64,000 nt of DNA, taken from contig NZ_JAXQNP010000002.1 in assembly GCF_034427435.1 (NCBI RefSeq), forward strand, positions 186,001 through 250,000, in the 5' to 3' direction. This document shows, one piece after another, positions 1-7,742 of this stretch (the first letter of the stretch is position 1; each line of letters opens with the position of its first letter). Below the pieces are notes generated by a model, which was given only the letters and a program-made list of their open reading frames with translations, was not told the origin of the DNA and did no database searches. Source of the stretch: Nitrospirillum sp034427435 (GTDB lineage: Bacteria; Pseudomonadota; Alphaproteobacteria; Azospirillales; Azospirillaceae). The position numbers and the translations under genes are program-made.

Positions 1-48
1 ACCGCCTGAGCCGGGGCCCGCCGGCGTTTGAGGCGTACTAAAAAGCCC

Positions 49-1215
49 TCAGCCCACGCTCTTCCCGGTGCAACTGGCGTACAGCGTCTCCACCACCTGG
101 CGGCTGACGTTGCGGGTGATGAAGACGATGCGGCTGCGCCGGTCGTCGCTGGGCCAGGCGTCCAGTTGCACCGGCGGGTGGAACAGGTGCTGCACGCCGT
201 GGATGACGATGGGCTGGTCGCTTTCCTGGACGTTCAGCACCCCCTTCACCCGCAGCACGTCGGGCCCGCGCAGGCGGGCCAGCGTTTCCAGGAAGCCCAC
301 CAACTCGTCCCACACCAGCGGCTCGGTGAAGGTCAGGCAGAAGGCGCCGATGGCCTCGTCATGGCGGTTGGCGTCATGATCATGGTCCTCGTGCTCGCAA
401 TGGCCGTGCTCATGGTCGCAATCGGCATGGTCATGCCCGTCATCGTGGCCATGGTCGTGGTCATGATCATGATGATCGTGGTGATGGTGGTGGCCATGGT
501 CGTCATAGGCCTCCGCCCGCAACCAGCGCTGCACGTCCAGGCTCTTGGTCTCGGGATTGTAAAGGCCGGCGTCGAACAGCAGCACGGGCAGCGCGTCGTC
601 GGTCTGGGCGTCCACCACCAAGGCGGCGGGGTTGAGCTGCTTCAGCCGTTCCTTCAGATACTCCACCGCCTCGGGCGTCGCGATATCGGTCTTGGTCAGC
701 ACCAGGCGGTCGGCCACGGCCGCCTGCTTCAGGCTTTCCTCCTGCGCGTCCAGTTGGCCCATGCCGTGGACGGCGTCAACGGTCGTCACCACCCCGTCCA
801 GGCGGAAGCGCGCGGCCACCAGCGGGTCGGTCATCAGGGTGTGCAGGATGGGGGCGGGATCGGCCAGGCCGGTGGTTTCGATGACCACGCGGTCAAACTC
901 CGGCACCTCGTCGCGCAGGCGGCGCATGTAGAGGTCGCGCAGGGTGTCGGCCAGGTCGCTGCGGATAGTGCAGCAGATGCAGCCCGAATCCATCAGCACC
1001 GTGTTCTCATCCGCCTTGGCCACCAGCAGGTGGTCCAGCCCGACCTCGCCGAACTCATTGATGATGACGGCGGTGCGGGCCATGCGCGGGTCGCGGATGA
1101 TGCGGGACAGCAGCGTGGTCTTGCCGCTGCCCAGGAAGCCGGTCAGGACGGAGATGGGCAGGCGGGCGGAGGAGACAGCGGTCACGGAAGGCGTTCCTTG
1201 ATCAATCGCGGACAA
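49..1215 (-). CDS. COG0523 (CobW/ZigA-type) GTPase, His-rich, probable zinc chaperone
   Basis: A 388-aa G3E-family GTPase. Walker A GFLGSGKT lies at residues 26-33, the family metal-binding CxCC motif GCICC at 78-82, and an NKxD-like TKTD near 174-177. Residues about 236-283 are an extreme His/Asp tract with two or three Cys, which is a metal-binding linker between the GTPase domain and the C-terminal CobW_C domain. COG0523 proteins use GTP hydrolysis to deliver metals. A Zur-like regulator lies immediately upstream on the same strand with a 45-bp gap, which argues for zinc allocation during starvation rather than cobalamin synthesis or nitrile hydratase activation. The specific metal is inferred from context. 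The reading frame is intact and length is normal for the family. Confidence 0.88.
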   Translation of the reverse strand: MSAIDQGTPSVTAVSSARLPISVLTGFLGSGKTTLLSRIIRDPRMARTAVIINEFGEVGLDHLLVAKADENTVLMDSGCICCTIRSDLADTLRDLYMRRLRDEVPEFDRVVIETTGLADPAPILHTLMTDPLVAARFRLDGVVTTVDAVHGMGQLDAQEESLKQAAVADRLVLTKTDIATPEAVEYLKERLKQLNPAALVVDAQTDDALPVLLFDAGLYNPETKSLDVQRWLRAEAYDDHGHHHHHDHHDHDHDHGHDDGHDHADCDHEHGHCEHEDHDHDANRHDEAIGAFCLTFTEPLVWDELVGFLETLARLRGPDVLRVKGVLNVQESDQPIVIHGVQHLFHPPVQLDAWPSDDRRSRIVFITRNVSRQVVETLYASCTGKSVG

Positions 1216-1260
1216 TGGGGTGGGCGGTCTGGGCGGTGGTGACTTCTGGGCGGTGGTAAC

Positions 1261-1803
1261 TCAGGCCGCGGACTGGCAGGTGGGGCATAGGCCCAGCACT
1301 TCCACCGTCTGGCGCAGGACGCGGAACCCGCGGGCGGCGGCGCCGTTGGTGATGGCGTTGGTCACGGCGGGTTCGTTCAGTTCGGTGGCGTCGCCGCAGC
1401 GTTCGCAGACCAGGAACTGCCCGGCATGGGCCTGTCCTGGTTCCGGACAGCCGACATAGGCGTTCAGCGACTCGATCCGGTGGACCAGGCCCTGCTCCAC
1501 CAGGAAATCCAGGGCGCGATAGACAGTCAGCGGCGCCACGCGCTTGCCGTCCACCGCCATCTCTTCCAGGATGGCGTAGGCACCCCGCGGCCGGTGGCTG
1601 GACCAGACCAATTCCAGCACCCGTTCGCGCAAGGTGGTCAGGCGGGCGCCCCGCGCCTCGCACAGGGTGTGCGCCCGGGCCAGGGCGTCACCCACACAGG
1701 CCTTATGGTCGTGCCCGCCATGGGCATGGGACGGGCCGGCATGGGAGGCGCCGTGGGGCCCGGCATGGACATGCGGGCTAGGGCTTTGGGGGGCGACCGG
1801 CAT
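1261..1803 (-). CDS. zur: Fur-family transcriptional regulator, probable Zur
   Basis: Fur-fold regulator of 180 aa from the chosen start. The ATG at 1803 is preferred because GAGAAAGG precedes it at suitable spacing; in-frame starts at 1830 and 1884 would add up to 27 residues lacking family character. The C-terminal half carries the structural zinc cysteines as VCERC and CPTC. The winged helix precedes it (region around TLRERVLELVWSSHRP). The N-terminus has an unusual His-rich stretch (about residues 11-36) that could bind zinc. The downstream gene on the same strand is a His-rich COG0523 GTPase, a common Zur target, supporting Zur over Fur or PerR. I could not find a convincing Zur operator in the promoter region. 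Confidence 0.82.
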   Translation of the reverse strand: MPVAPQSPSPHVHAGPHGASHAGPSHAHGGHDHKACVGDALARAHTLCEARGARLTTLRERVLELVWSSHRPRGAYAILEEMAVDGKRVAPLTVYRALDFLVEQGLVHRIESLNAYVGCPEPGQAHAGQFLVCERCGDATELNEPAVTNAITNGAAARGFRVLRQTVEVLGLCPTCQSAA

Positions 1804-1970
1804 TGACGCAAGCCTTTCTCGAACTGCCATTAAGGCGGACCATAGCACGGAAGGAAGGGTGTGCTGTTCGTCCACGTAAACCAAATCATGTTACCGTTCG
1901 TATCGGCATCCGGGAATATGGCACCCTGAGGGCCGAACCGGGGGGCACCACCGCATCGAAGGGACGCGCG

Positions 1971-2879
1971 ATGCCACATGACATCTTTGCTCCGATCCTT
2001 CCGAACCGCATGAGGCCGAACCGCATGAGGCCGAACCACGCTTGGCCGAACCGCCTCTGGCGCGCCGGCGTGGCGCTCATCCTCGGCACCGCCTTGATAT
2101 GGGGTGGTTGGGCCGCACCCGCCAGTGCCGCGACGCGGTCCTCCGAGCGGGCCACGGAACGGGGTGAGGCCACGGCCGCGCCGATGCCCGGCACGCCCGG
2201 CACCACCGTGGAGCGGTCGCTGGACTTCGCCGCGCATTACGGCCGCGACACGCCCCTGGGCCACCACCGCGTCACGGTGGCCAAGGCGGCCAACGGCGAC
2301 ACGGTCGTGGATGTCGACATCCAGTTCGAGGCCAAACTGCTGATGATTACGGCCTACCACTATCATCATGTCAGCCACGAGGTCTGGCATGACGGGCGCC
2401 TGGTGTCGCTGGACAGCACCACCGACGACGATGGCGAAAAGGATTGGGTGAAGGGCCATGCGGTGGCGGACGGCTTCGCGGTCGAAAGCTCACACGGGTC
2501 GGTCACCGCACCGGCCGACATCATCCCCACCAGCTACTGGAACCCCGCCATCCTGACGGCACCGCGCCTGCTGGACACCATCCGCGGCGTGGTCATGGAC
2601 GTGAAGGTGGAACGCGAGGGGCAGGAGATGATCCACGCCGGCGACGCCACTGTGGCCGCCACGCACTACACGCTGGGCTTCGTCACCAATCCGCCGCCCG
2701 CCACCAACAAGGTGGACTTCTGGTACGACAATTCCGGCCGGTGGCTGAAGCTGGCCTTCCATGCCCGGGGGCATGATGTCGCCTATGCCCTGCAGGCCAA
2801 CCCGGCGGCCACCGGCACCATGGTCGCCTCCCCCAGCGGGACGGAGACCGGCTTGCCGGCGCCCGAACGGCGGGATTGA
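1971..2879 (+). CDS. DUF6134-like exported protein of unknown function
   Basis: A 302-aa protein whose start is placed at ATG 1971, preceded by GAAGGGA; the open frame runs further upstream but without family character. A hydrophobic segment around residues 33-50, ending APASA, is a Sec-type signal peptide, so the product is probably periplasmic. The mature part is beta-rich and polar with a His cluster (AYHYHHVSHEVWHDG), a pattern I associate with DUF6134 proteins; no catalytic function is known to me. The signal-peptide n-region is unusually long and made of four 15-bp direct repeats. It stands alone between the zinc genes and panC, and divergent from zur. Confidence 0.6.
   Translation: MPHDIFAPILPNRMRPNRMRPNHAWPNRLWRAGVALILGTALIWGGWAAPASAATRSSERATERGEATAAPMPGTPGTTVERSLDFAAHYGRDTPLGHHRVTVAKAANGDTVVDVDIQFEAKLLMITAYHYHHVSHEVWHDGRLVSLDSTTDDDGEKDWVKGHAVADGFAVESSHGSVTAPADIIPTSYWNPAILTAPRLLDTIRGVVMDVKVEREGQEMIHAGDATVAATHYTLGFVTNPPPATNKVDFWYDNSGRWLKLAFHARGHDVAYALQANPAATGTMVASPSGTETGLPAPERRD
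2001..2060 (+). repeat. Four tandem 15-bp repeats in a signal-peptide n-region
   Basis: Units start at 2001, 2016, 2031 and 2046. The first two are identical (CCGAACCGCATGAGG); the last two diverge in the second half. They encode PNRMR, PNRMR, PNHAW, PNRLW just before the hydrophobic core. Length variation in 15-bp steps would keep the frame. Confidence 0.9.
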
Positions 2880-2939
2880 ACGGCGGCATCGCGGGAAAGC
2901 GCTTGCCCGGTCACGAGCCCCGTCGCTAAATGCCGGGCC

Positions 2940-3851
2940 ATGAGCACGGACACTGCCGCCATGGCCCCGCCTTCCGCCCAGTCTTTGGCCCCATCGCCTC
3001 TGGATATCGCCCGGACCCCGGACGCGTTGCGCGCCCGCGTGGCCGCTTGGCGCAATGAAGGACTGCGCGTTGGTCTCGTCCCCACCATGGGCGCCCTGCA
3101 CGAGGGTCACCTGACCCTGGTCAAGCGCGCGCGCGAACTGGCAGACCGCGTGGTAGCCAGCGTGTTCGTGAACCCCACTCAATTCGGCCCCAACGAGGAT
3201 TTCAGCCGCTATCCGCGGGATGAGGCCGGTGACGCCCGCCTGCTGGCCGGTGCCGGCTGCGACCTGCTGTACGCGCCCGGGGTGGAGGCGATCTACCCCC
3301 CAGGCTTCACCACCACGGTCGACGTGGGGCCCGTGGCCGTGCCGCTGGAAGGACATTTCCGCCCCGGCCATTTCCAGGGTGTGGCCACGGTGGTGACCAA
3401 GCTGCTGTTGCAGGCCCTGCCCGACGTCGCCTGCTTCGGGCAGAAAGATTACCAGCAGTTGGCCGTCATCCGCCGCCTGACGGCCGACCTGGACATCCCC
3501 GTCCGTATCGAGGGCGTGCCGACGGTGCGGGAACCCGACGGCTTGGCCCTCTCGTCCCGCAACCGCTATCTGTCGGCGGAGGAGCGGCGCCAGGCCGTAA
3601 CCATCAGCCGGGTCCTGCACCAGTTGCGCGACACCCTGGGCGACGGCAGCCAGCCCGTGGCCCCGGCCATATCCCAGGCGGCGGAAACGCTGACCGCCGC
3701 CGGCTTCACCCGCATCGACTATGTCGCCGTGGTCGACGCCGACACGCTGGCGCCGCTGGAACGGGTGGACCGCCCCGCCCGCGCCCTGGTCGCCGCCTTC
3801 CTGGGCCGCACGCGCCTGATCGATAATCTGGCGCTGGGGCCGGGGGCATAA
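2940..3851 (+). CDS. panC: Pantothenate synthetase
   Basis: A 303-aa cytosolic enzyme that condenses D-pantoate and beta-alanine with ATP hydrolysis to form pantothenate, the precursor of coenzyme A. It contains the HIGH-type nucleotidyltransferase signature PTMGALHEGHL (about residues 48-58), VFVNPTQFGPNED (about 76-88), the FGQKDYQQ pantoate/ATP-site motif in the middle, and SSRNRYLS. Length is close to the usual 280-300 aa, with about 20 extra N-terminal residues before the conserved region; the Met at residue 8 is an alternative start. No panB or panD is present in the window, so the pathway is split in this genome. Confidence 0.96.
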   Translation: MSTDTAAMAPPSAQSLAPSPLDIARTPDALRARVAAWRNEGLRVGLVPTMGALHEGHLTLVKRARELADRVVASVFVNPTQFGPNEDFSRYPRDEAGDARLLAGAGCDLLYAPGVEAIYPPGFTTTVDVGPVAVPLEGHFRPGHFQGVATVVTKLLLQALPDVACFGQKDYQQLAVIRRLTADLDIPVRIEGVPTVREPDGLALSSRNRYLSAEERRQAVTISRVLHQLRDTLGDGSQPVAPAISQAAETLTAAGFTRIDYVAVVDADTLAPLERVDRPARALVAAFLGRTRLIDNLALGPGA

Positions 3852-3883
3852 GGTCCGGGATCGGCCGCGTGGAGGTTATGGTC

Positions 3884-4411
3884 ATGTCGCTTGACGAGCT
3901 GGGGCCCCGCATCTGCATACTGGGGCCGTCGAACAGCGGGAAATCGACCTTGGCCGTCGCCATTGGGCGCGCCCGCCTCCTCCCGCCAGTCCATCTGGAT
4001 CAACTGCGCCACAAGCCGTTCACCGACTGGGAACCGCGGCCCGCTGAAGAGTTCGTAGCCCTGCATGATGAGGCGATCAAGGGTGATCGCTGGGTCATGG
4101 ACGGCAACTATTCCTGGCTGTTGTCCCAGCGGTTGGAGCGGGCGACAGGGGTTATCCTTCTCGATACCTCCACCACCATCAGCCTTTTCCGCTATTTGCG
4201 CCGGTCGTGGTTCGAGCGTCAGCGGCCCGGCGCCCTGGATGGCGCCTTGGACAGCGTCAAATGGGAGATGATTCATTACATCACCATCGCCACCCCCGGT
4301 AACCGCAGGCGATACCAAACACTGTTCGACAGTATCGAGCGGCCGAAGATCAGGTTGTCGACACCCCGCCAATTAGCGGATTTCTACCGTGCAGAAGGGC
4401 TGCGACGTTAG
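3884..4411 (+). CDS. Small P-loop kinase, FlaR/adenylate-kinase-like
   Basis: A 175-aa nucleotide-binding protein. The P-loop GPSNSGKST lies near residues 9-17, followed by HLDQLRHKP and later DGNYS, the pattern of the adenylate-kinase-related family often annotated as DNA topology modulation protein FlaR. Start ATG 3884 is chosen because GGAGG sits 8 nt upstream; GTG 3869 and ATG 3878 are in frame but badly placed. The true substrate is unknown, and the FlaR name does not imply a proven topology role. It follows panC by about 30 bp on the same strand, so the two may share a transcript. Confidence 0.7.
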   Translation: MSLDELGPRICILGPSNSGKSTLAVAIGRARLLPPVHLDQLRHKPFTDWEPRPAEEFVALHDEAIKGDRWVMDGNYSWLLSQRLERATGVILLDTSTTISLFRYLRRSWFERQRPGALDGALDSVKWEMIHYITIATPGNRRRYQTLFDSIERPKIRLSTPRQLADFYRAEGLRR

Positions 4412-4484
4412 CCGGGCTTCTTGGGCGAGGGATATCGCTGTTCGGGAGACGGAGGGCTGGTCGAGGCGGCCTTGCCCTTGTCCC

Positions 4485-4526
4485 TTAGAGCGAGATGCGA
4501 TCATGTCTGATCGCGTTCCGCTCTAA
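4485..4526. repeat. REP-like palindrome, chimeric type B/type A copy
   Basis: A 42-nt imperfect inverted repeat. The left arm TTAGAGCGAGATGCGATCA is type B and the right arm is the complement of type A (TTAGAGCGGAACGCGATCA). The arms differ at about four adjacent positions. Pure A and pure B palindromes occur at 22934 and 22995. It sits between the convergent P-loop kinase and lipoprotein genes, where it could form a transcript-end hairpin. Confidence 0.85.
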
Positions 4527-4846
4527 GGGGCCAGCACCTGGTCAGGCACCAGAACCCAACCCCGTGACCGCATGCATGTCACCACCGCACCGTGGCGGTT
4601 GTTGTCAATGAACCAGCCGGAGACGGGATATCCCTTGCCGTCGTCAAGCGCGGGCAAGCGCCCGGGGTCGTTGGTGCCGACACAGGTCCGAAGGGCGGCG
4701 AAGGCTTCGCCCTTCCGTTCCTCAATGTCCCGCGAGGGCACTGGAGATCCCAGATGAGAGGGCTGAATCTCCCGAACCCAATGGCGCCCCGTGGTGTAGG
4801 TACAGCCAGCCAAGGGAAGGCAGGCGGCCAAGTGGACCAACCGCAT
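4523..4846 (-). CDS. Small lipoprotein, possibly disrupted or phase-variable at its 5' end
   Basis: A 107-aa product with lipobox LAGC near residues 12-15. It is paralogous to the next lipoprotein upstream: both share an N-terminal MRLV, a RxW after the lipobox, CV at mid-length, DPxRLPxLDxGxGYPxSxW and CMRxxGW. ATG 4846 has no Shine-Dalgarno sequence. A better start, ATG 4868, follows GGGAG at good spacing, but the run of eight A at 4858-4865 puts it one base out of frame. With seven A the protein would start MKKTTVWMRLV, a textbook lipoprotein signal peptide. The gene may therefore be off, frameshifted, or affected by a homopolymer sequencing error. Function unknown. Confidence 0.6.
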   Translation of the reverse strand: MRLVHLAACLPLAGCTYTTGRHWVREIQPSHLGSPVPSRDIEERKGEAFAALRTCVGTNDPGRLPALDDGKGYPVSGWFIDNNRHGAVVTCMRSRGWVLVPDQVLAP

Positions 4847-4857
4847 CCAAACGGTGG

Positions 4858-4865
4858 TTTTTTTT
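4858..4865 (-). repeat. A8 homopolymer at a lipoprotein start (candidate slippage switch)
   Basis: Eight A on the coding (minus) strand directly after ATG 4868. Loss of one A would fuse this ATG in frame to the lipoprotein beginning at 4846. Confidence 0.8.
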
Positions 4866-4953
4866 CATTCCATCACTCCCGAATGCGATCGTCCAACCCG
4901 CTCCCAGGTCGGGGGATAGCACCCCCTGGATGGCAAAACGGCGGCGATCCCCG

Positions 4954-5298
4954 CTACGGCGACAGGCGGCTGGTGGAGGTGGCGACCCAGCCCTGGTCGC
5001 GCATGCAGGCCATCACGGCATCGTGGGCGCGACCCACATGCCAGTCGGAAATGGGATAGCCCCGGCCCGCGTCCAGGTCGGGCAGGCGGTCGGGATCGTG
5101 GGCGGCCACGCAGGCGCGCAAGGTTTCGGGGAAGTGCCGCTCCTTCTCGCGCACCAGGTCCTGCTGCGCCGCCAACGACGGGTTGCCCCGGGTCAGCAGG
5201 GCCATGTCCACGTTCCAGCGCCGGTCGCCCGTGTAGGCGCAGGCGGCCAGCGCCAGGCACATTCCTGGAATCACCAGGCCCATCGTCACAAGCCGCAT
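4954..5298 (-). CDS. Small lipoprotein, paralogue of the 4523-4846 gene
   Basis: A 114-aa lipoprotein from ATG 5298, which is spaced properly from GAGGGG; the ATG six bases upstream abuts the Shine-Dalgarno sequence. The lipobox is LAAC near residues 17-20, with an Ala after the lipidated Cys, not an Asp, so outer-membrane sorting is expected. It shares the DPDRLPDLDxGRGYPISDW and CMRDQGW motifs with its downstream neighbour, which marks a tandem duplication. It starts 11 bp after the stop of the ArsB/SLC13-type carrier on the same strand, so it is probably cotranscribed. I do not recognise the family; Cys residues at mid-length and near the C-terminus could form a disulfide. Confidence 0.7.
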   Translation of the reverse strand: MRLVTMGLVIPGMCLALAACAYTGDRRWNVDMALLTRGNPSLAAQQDLVREKERHFPETLRACVAAHDPDRLPDLDAGRGYPISDWHVGRAHDAVMACMRDQGWVATSTSRLSP

Positions 5299-5308
5299 CG
5301 CCATCCCC

Positions 5309-6562
5309 TCACACCACCGCGATAAAGCCCATCGCCACCAGCCACACCGCAGCCAACAGCAGGGATAGCACGGTCATGGGCACGCCGCAGCGGGCGTGCT
5401 CACGGAAGCGCAGAATGACACCGGCGGCGGCGGCCCGCTCCACGGTGATGATGTTGGCCAGGCTGCCCGGCAGGAGCAGGTTGCCGGCCAGGGTTGAGAA
5501 CAGCGCCAGGGCATAGAGCGCCCCTTCCGGCGGATGCGCCCACACCTTCATCAGCAGCACCACCGCCGGCACGTTGCCGATGCTGTTGCTGGCCAGGACG
5601 GAGAAGCCCCCCAGGAAGGGCAAGCGGTCCAGCGGCAGGCCGGACGCCGCCAACTGGTCCACCAGGCGACCCGGCAGGCCGGTATCGGCCAGGGCGCCGG
5701 TCAGGATGAACAGGCCAGCGAACAGGGCCAGCAGGTGCCAGTCGACCAGGCCCAGCATGTCGCGGCTGGCGAAGCGGCGGCTGACAAGCATGCAGCCGGC
5801 GATGCCCAGCACGGCGACGTCGCGGGGAAAGGGCGTGGTGAAGGCCACCAGCAGGACGACCACCCCGATCAGGCCCTTGGATAACTGCCAGGTCCCCGGT
5901 GGACCGGGGGGCTGTCCATCGCCGTTCAACCGGGTCGGCCCCGGGGGTGCGTTGGCGTCCACCAGGCGCCCGCGCCATACCCGCGCCACCACCCAGTAGA
6001 CGATGACCAGCGACAGGAAGGCCGGCACGCCGCAGGCGAACAGGAAGCGCCAGAATCCCAGATGGCCCATCTGGCCGATCAGGATGTTCTGCGGATTGCC
6101 GATGACGGTGGCGGCGGAGCCGGCGTTGGCGGCCCCCGCCAAGGCGATGAGATAGGGCCGCACGTCCAGGCCCCGCGCCCGCAGGCCGGCGCACAGCAGC
6201 GGGGTCATGGCGAACACGACCACGTCGTTGGCCAGCAGGGCGGACAGGCCGCCCGCGACCGCCACCACCGCGGCCAGCAGCGCCTCCGGCTGCCAGGGCA
6301 CGTTGGCCAGGCGCCAGGCGCACCAGTCATAGAAGCCGGACAGCGCGAACTGCGCCGACAGGATCATCAGGCCCAGCAGGATGAACAGGGTGGGGAAGTC
6401 GATGGCCTTGATGGCCGCCCCTTCGGTCACCGCGCCCGCCACCAGCAGGACGATGGCGCCCAGCATGGCGATGCCGGTGCGATCCACCCTCAGCCGCGGC
6501 AAGTGGCCGATGGCCATGCCCAGATAGACGATGGCGAAGGTGATGAGGATCAGCAATGTCAT
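5309..6562 (-). CDS. ArsB/SLC13-type anion or Na+/H+ transporter
   Basis: A 417-aa integral membrane protein with about 11 hydrophobic segments. The two half-repeats each carry the ion-transporter superfamily loop pattern: LLANDVVVFAMTP in the first half followed by AGAANAGSAATVIGNPQN, and ASNSIGNVPAVVLL then AGNLLLPGSLAN in the second. This pattern is shared by ArsB, NhaD and CitMHS-type carriers, so the substrate cannot be read from sequence. No ars genes are nearby, which argues against a dedicated arsenite pump. Two small lipoprotein genes follow closely on the same strand. Confidence 0.82.
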   Translation of the reverse strand: MTLLILITFAIVYLGMAIGHLPRLRVDRTGIAMLGAIVLLVAGAVTEGAAIKAIDFPTLFILLGLMILSAQFALSGFYDWCAWRLANVPWQPEALLAAVVAVAGGLSALLANDVVVFAMTPLLCAGLRARGLDVRPYLIALAGAANAGSAATVIGNPQNILIGQMGHLGFWRFLFACGVPAFLSLVIVYWVVARVWRGRLVDANAPPGPTRLNGDGQPPGPPGTWQLSKGLIGVVVLLVAFTTPFPRDVAVLGIAGCMLVSRRFASRDMLGLVDWHLLALFAGLFILTGALADTGLPGRLVDQLAASGLPLDRLPFLGGFSVLASNSIGNVPAVVLLMKVWAHPPEGALYALALFSTLAGNLLLPGSLANIITVERAAAAGVILRFREHARCGVPMTVLSLLLAAVWLVAMGFIAVV

Positions 6563-6634
6563 GGGCGTCAGCGCTACAGGGCGCGCGCCCGGCCGGCAAG
6601 CGTGAAATAGGCCTAGGGAGTCAGGCGGAAACGG

Positions 6635-7522
6635 TTAGGCCGCGACCCCAGCGCCCTTGCGGCCCTTCTCGTCCGCGGCGGAACCCCGCTCGCGCTGCGC
6701 CATCATGTCCACCTGCAGGCCTTCCCGCGCGGCGAAGCAATGGCTCCATTCCTGCTGCGCCTCCGCCTCGATGGCCTGCATGCGCGCATCGTCATGGTCG
6801 GGGTCATGGTGGAACAGGCATAGGCGGCCCACCCCCGCAGCGCGGGCCAGGCGCAACCCTTCCCGCCAGGTGGAATGTCCCCAGCCCCGGCGGCCGGCGA
6901 ATTCCTCATCGGTGTAGGAACTGTCGTACGCCACCAGGTCGGCACCCTGGATCAGGCCCAGCACGTTGGTGTCCATGCGGTCCGGATCATGCTCCGTATC
7001 CGTGACGTAGCAGAAGCTGCGTCCGTCATAGTCGATGCGATACCCCGTGCCACCGCCCGGATGGTTCAGGGGGGCGGTACGCACCGTGATGCCGTCGCCC
7101 AGGTCCAGCGTGGCGCCGGGACGGAAATCCTCAAACACCAAGGAAGCGCGCAGCTTCTGCAGCGGCACCGGGAACAGGCAGGAATCCATGGGTTTTTCCA
7201 TGACGGACTGGATGCAGTGGGCACCCTGGCAATGGCCCGCCATCACCCGCATGGAAAAGTCGGGGCAGTAACACGGCTCGAAAAACGGAAAACCGTTGAT
7301 GTGGTCGATGTGGGTATGGGTCAGCAGCAGGGTGACGTCGCAGACGCCCCGCGCCCGCAGGCTTTTACCCAAGGACCGCAGGCCGGTGCCGGCATCCAGC
7401 ACAAGCGTGCGGTCGCCGGCCGTCACCTCGATGCAGCTGGTGTTGCCACCATACTCAAGATGACTGGCCATCGGACAGGGGACAGTCCCGCGGACACCCC
7501 AGAAGGTAACGGTGAAACCCAT
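6635..7522 (-). CDS. MBL-fold metallo-hydrolase
   Basis: About 295 aa from ATG 7522; TTG 7552 and ATG 7543 are in-frame alternatives, but the family normally begins just before FTVTFWGVRG. The metal-binding signature is THTHIDHINGFPFF, followed by the downstream ligand His in LNHPGGGTGYR, Asp in YVTDTEHD and His in FHHDPDHDD. This resembles the PhnP/RNase Z-like cytosolic MBL group, several of which are phosphodiesterases; substrate unknown. There is a Cys-rich patch (EPCYCPDF, HCQGAHC) in an insertion that is unusual for the group. A strong palindrome and TTGACA lie about 90-130 bp upstream. Confidence 0.82.
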   Translation of the reverse strand: MGFTVTFWGVRGTVPCPMASHLEYGGNTSCIEVTAGDRTLVLDAGTGLRSLGKSLRARGVCDVTLLLTHTHIDHINGFPFFEPCYCPDFSMRVMAGHCQGAHCIQSVMEKPMDSCLFPVPLQKLRASLVFEDFRPGATLDLGDGITVRTAPLNHPGGGTGYRIDYDGRSFCYVTDTEHDPDRMDTNVLGLIQGADLVAYDSSYTDEEFAGRRGWGHSTWREGLRLARAAGVGRLCLFHHDPDHDDARMQAIEAEAQQEWSHCFAAREGLQVDMMAQRERGSAADEKGRKGAGVAA

Positions 7523-7628
7523 AAACCAAGCCCCGAATTCCATCGCGGCCAAGCTAACCCCACCTTGTGCGAAGGTCTGTGACGTGTCGCACAGGACCAG
7601 GGGCGCTTGCGCACAACTGAACAGCGCT

Positions 7629-7654
7629 TGTCAAGTGATGTTCGCTAAGCGAAC
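7629..7654 (-). promoter_or_regulatory. Palindromic operator next to a TTGACA box, upstream of the MBL hydrolase
   Basis: On the minus strand a perfect 15-nt palindrome GTTCGCTTAGCGAAC (7640-7654) is followed 5 nt later by TTGACA (7629-7634), an ideal -35. No clear -10 follows at 17-nt spacing. The position suits a regulator acting on the MBL gene. Confidence 0.5.
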
Positions 7655-7742
7655 GCGCAATTACCCCTTAAGGGCCGCCCCGTCCCCCGGGAACACCCCC
7701 TTGAAATCGGTCTCGGCAACTCCCCCGCGGCTCCCCCCGCAC

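Noticed and set aside
28..1242. Long plus-strand open frame with a very hydrophobic Met/Val stretch
   Set aside because: It is the antisense of the His/Asp codons of the COG0523 GTPase; the hydrophobicity is a codon mirror and the true gene has all family motifs.
5309..6562. Arsenic resistance pump
   Set aside because: The fold is shared by several ion carriers and there is no arsR, arsC or arsA in the neighbourhood.
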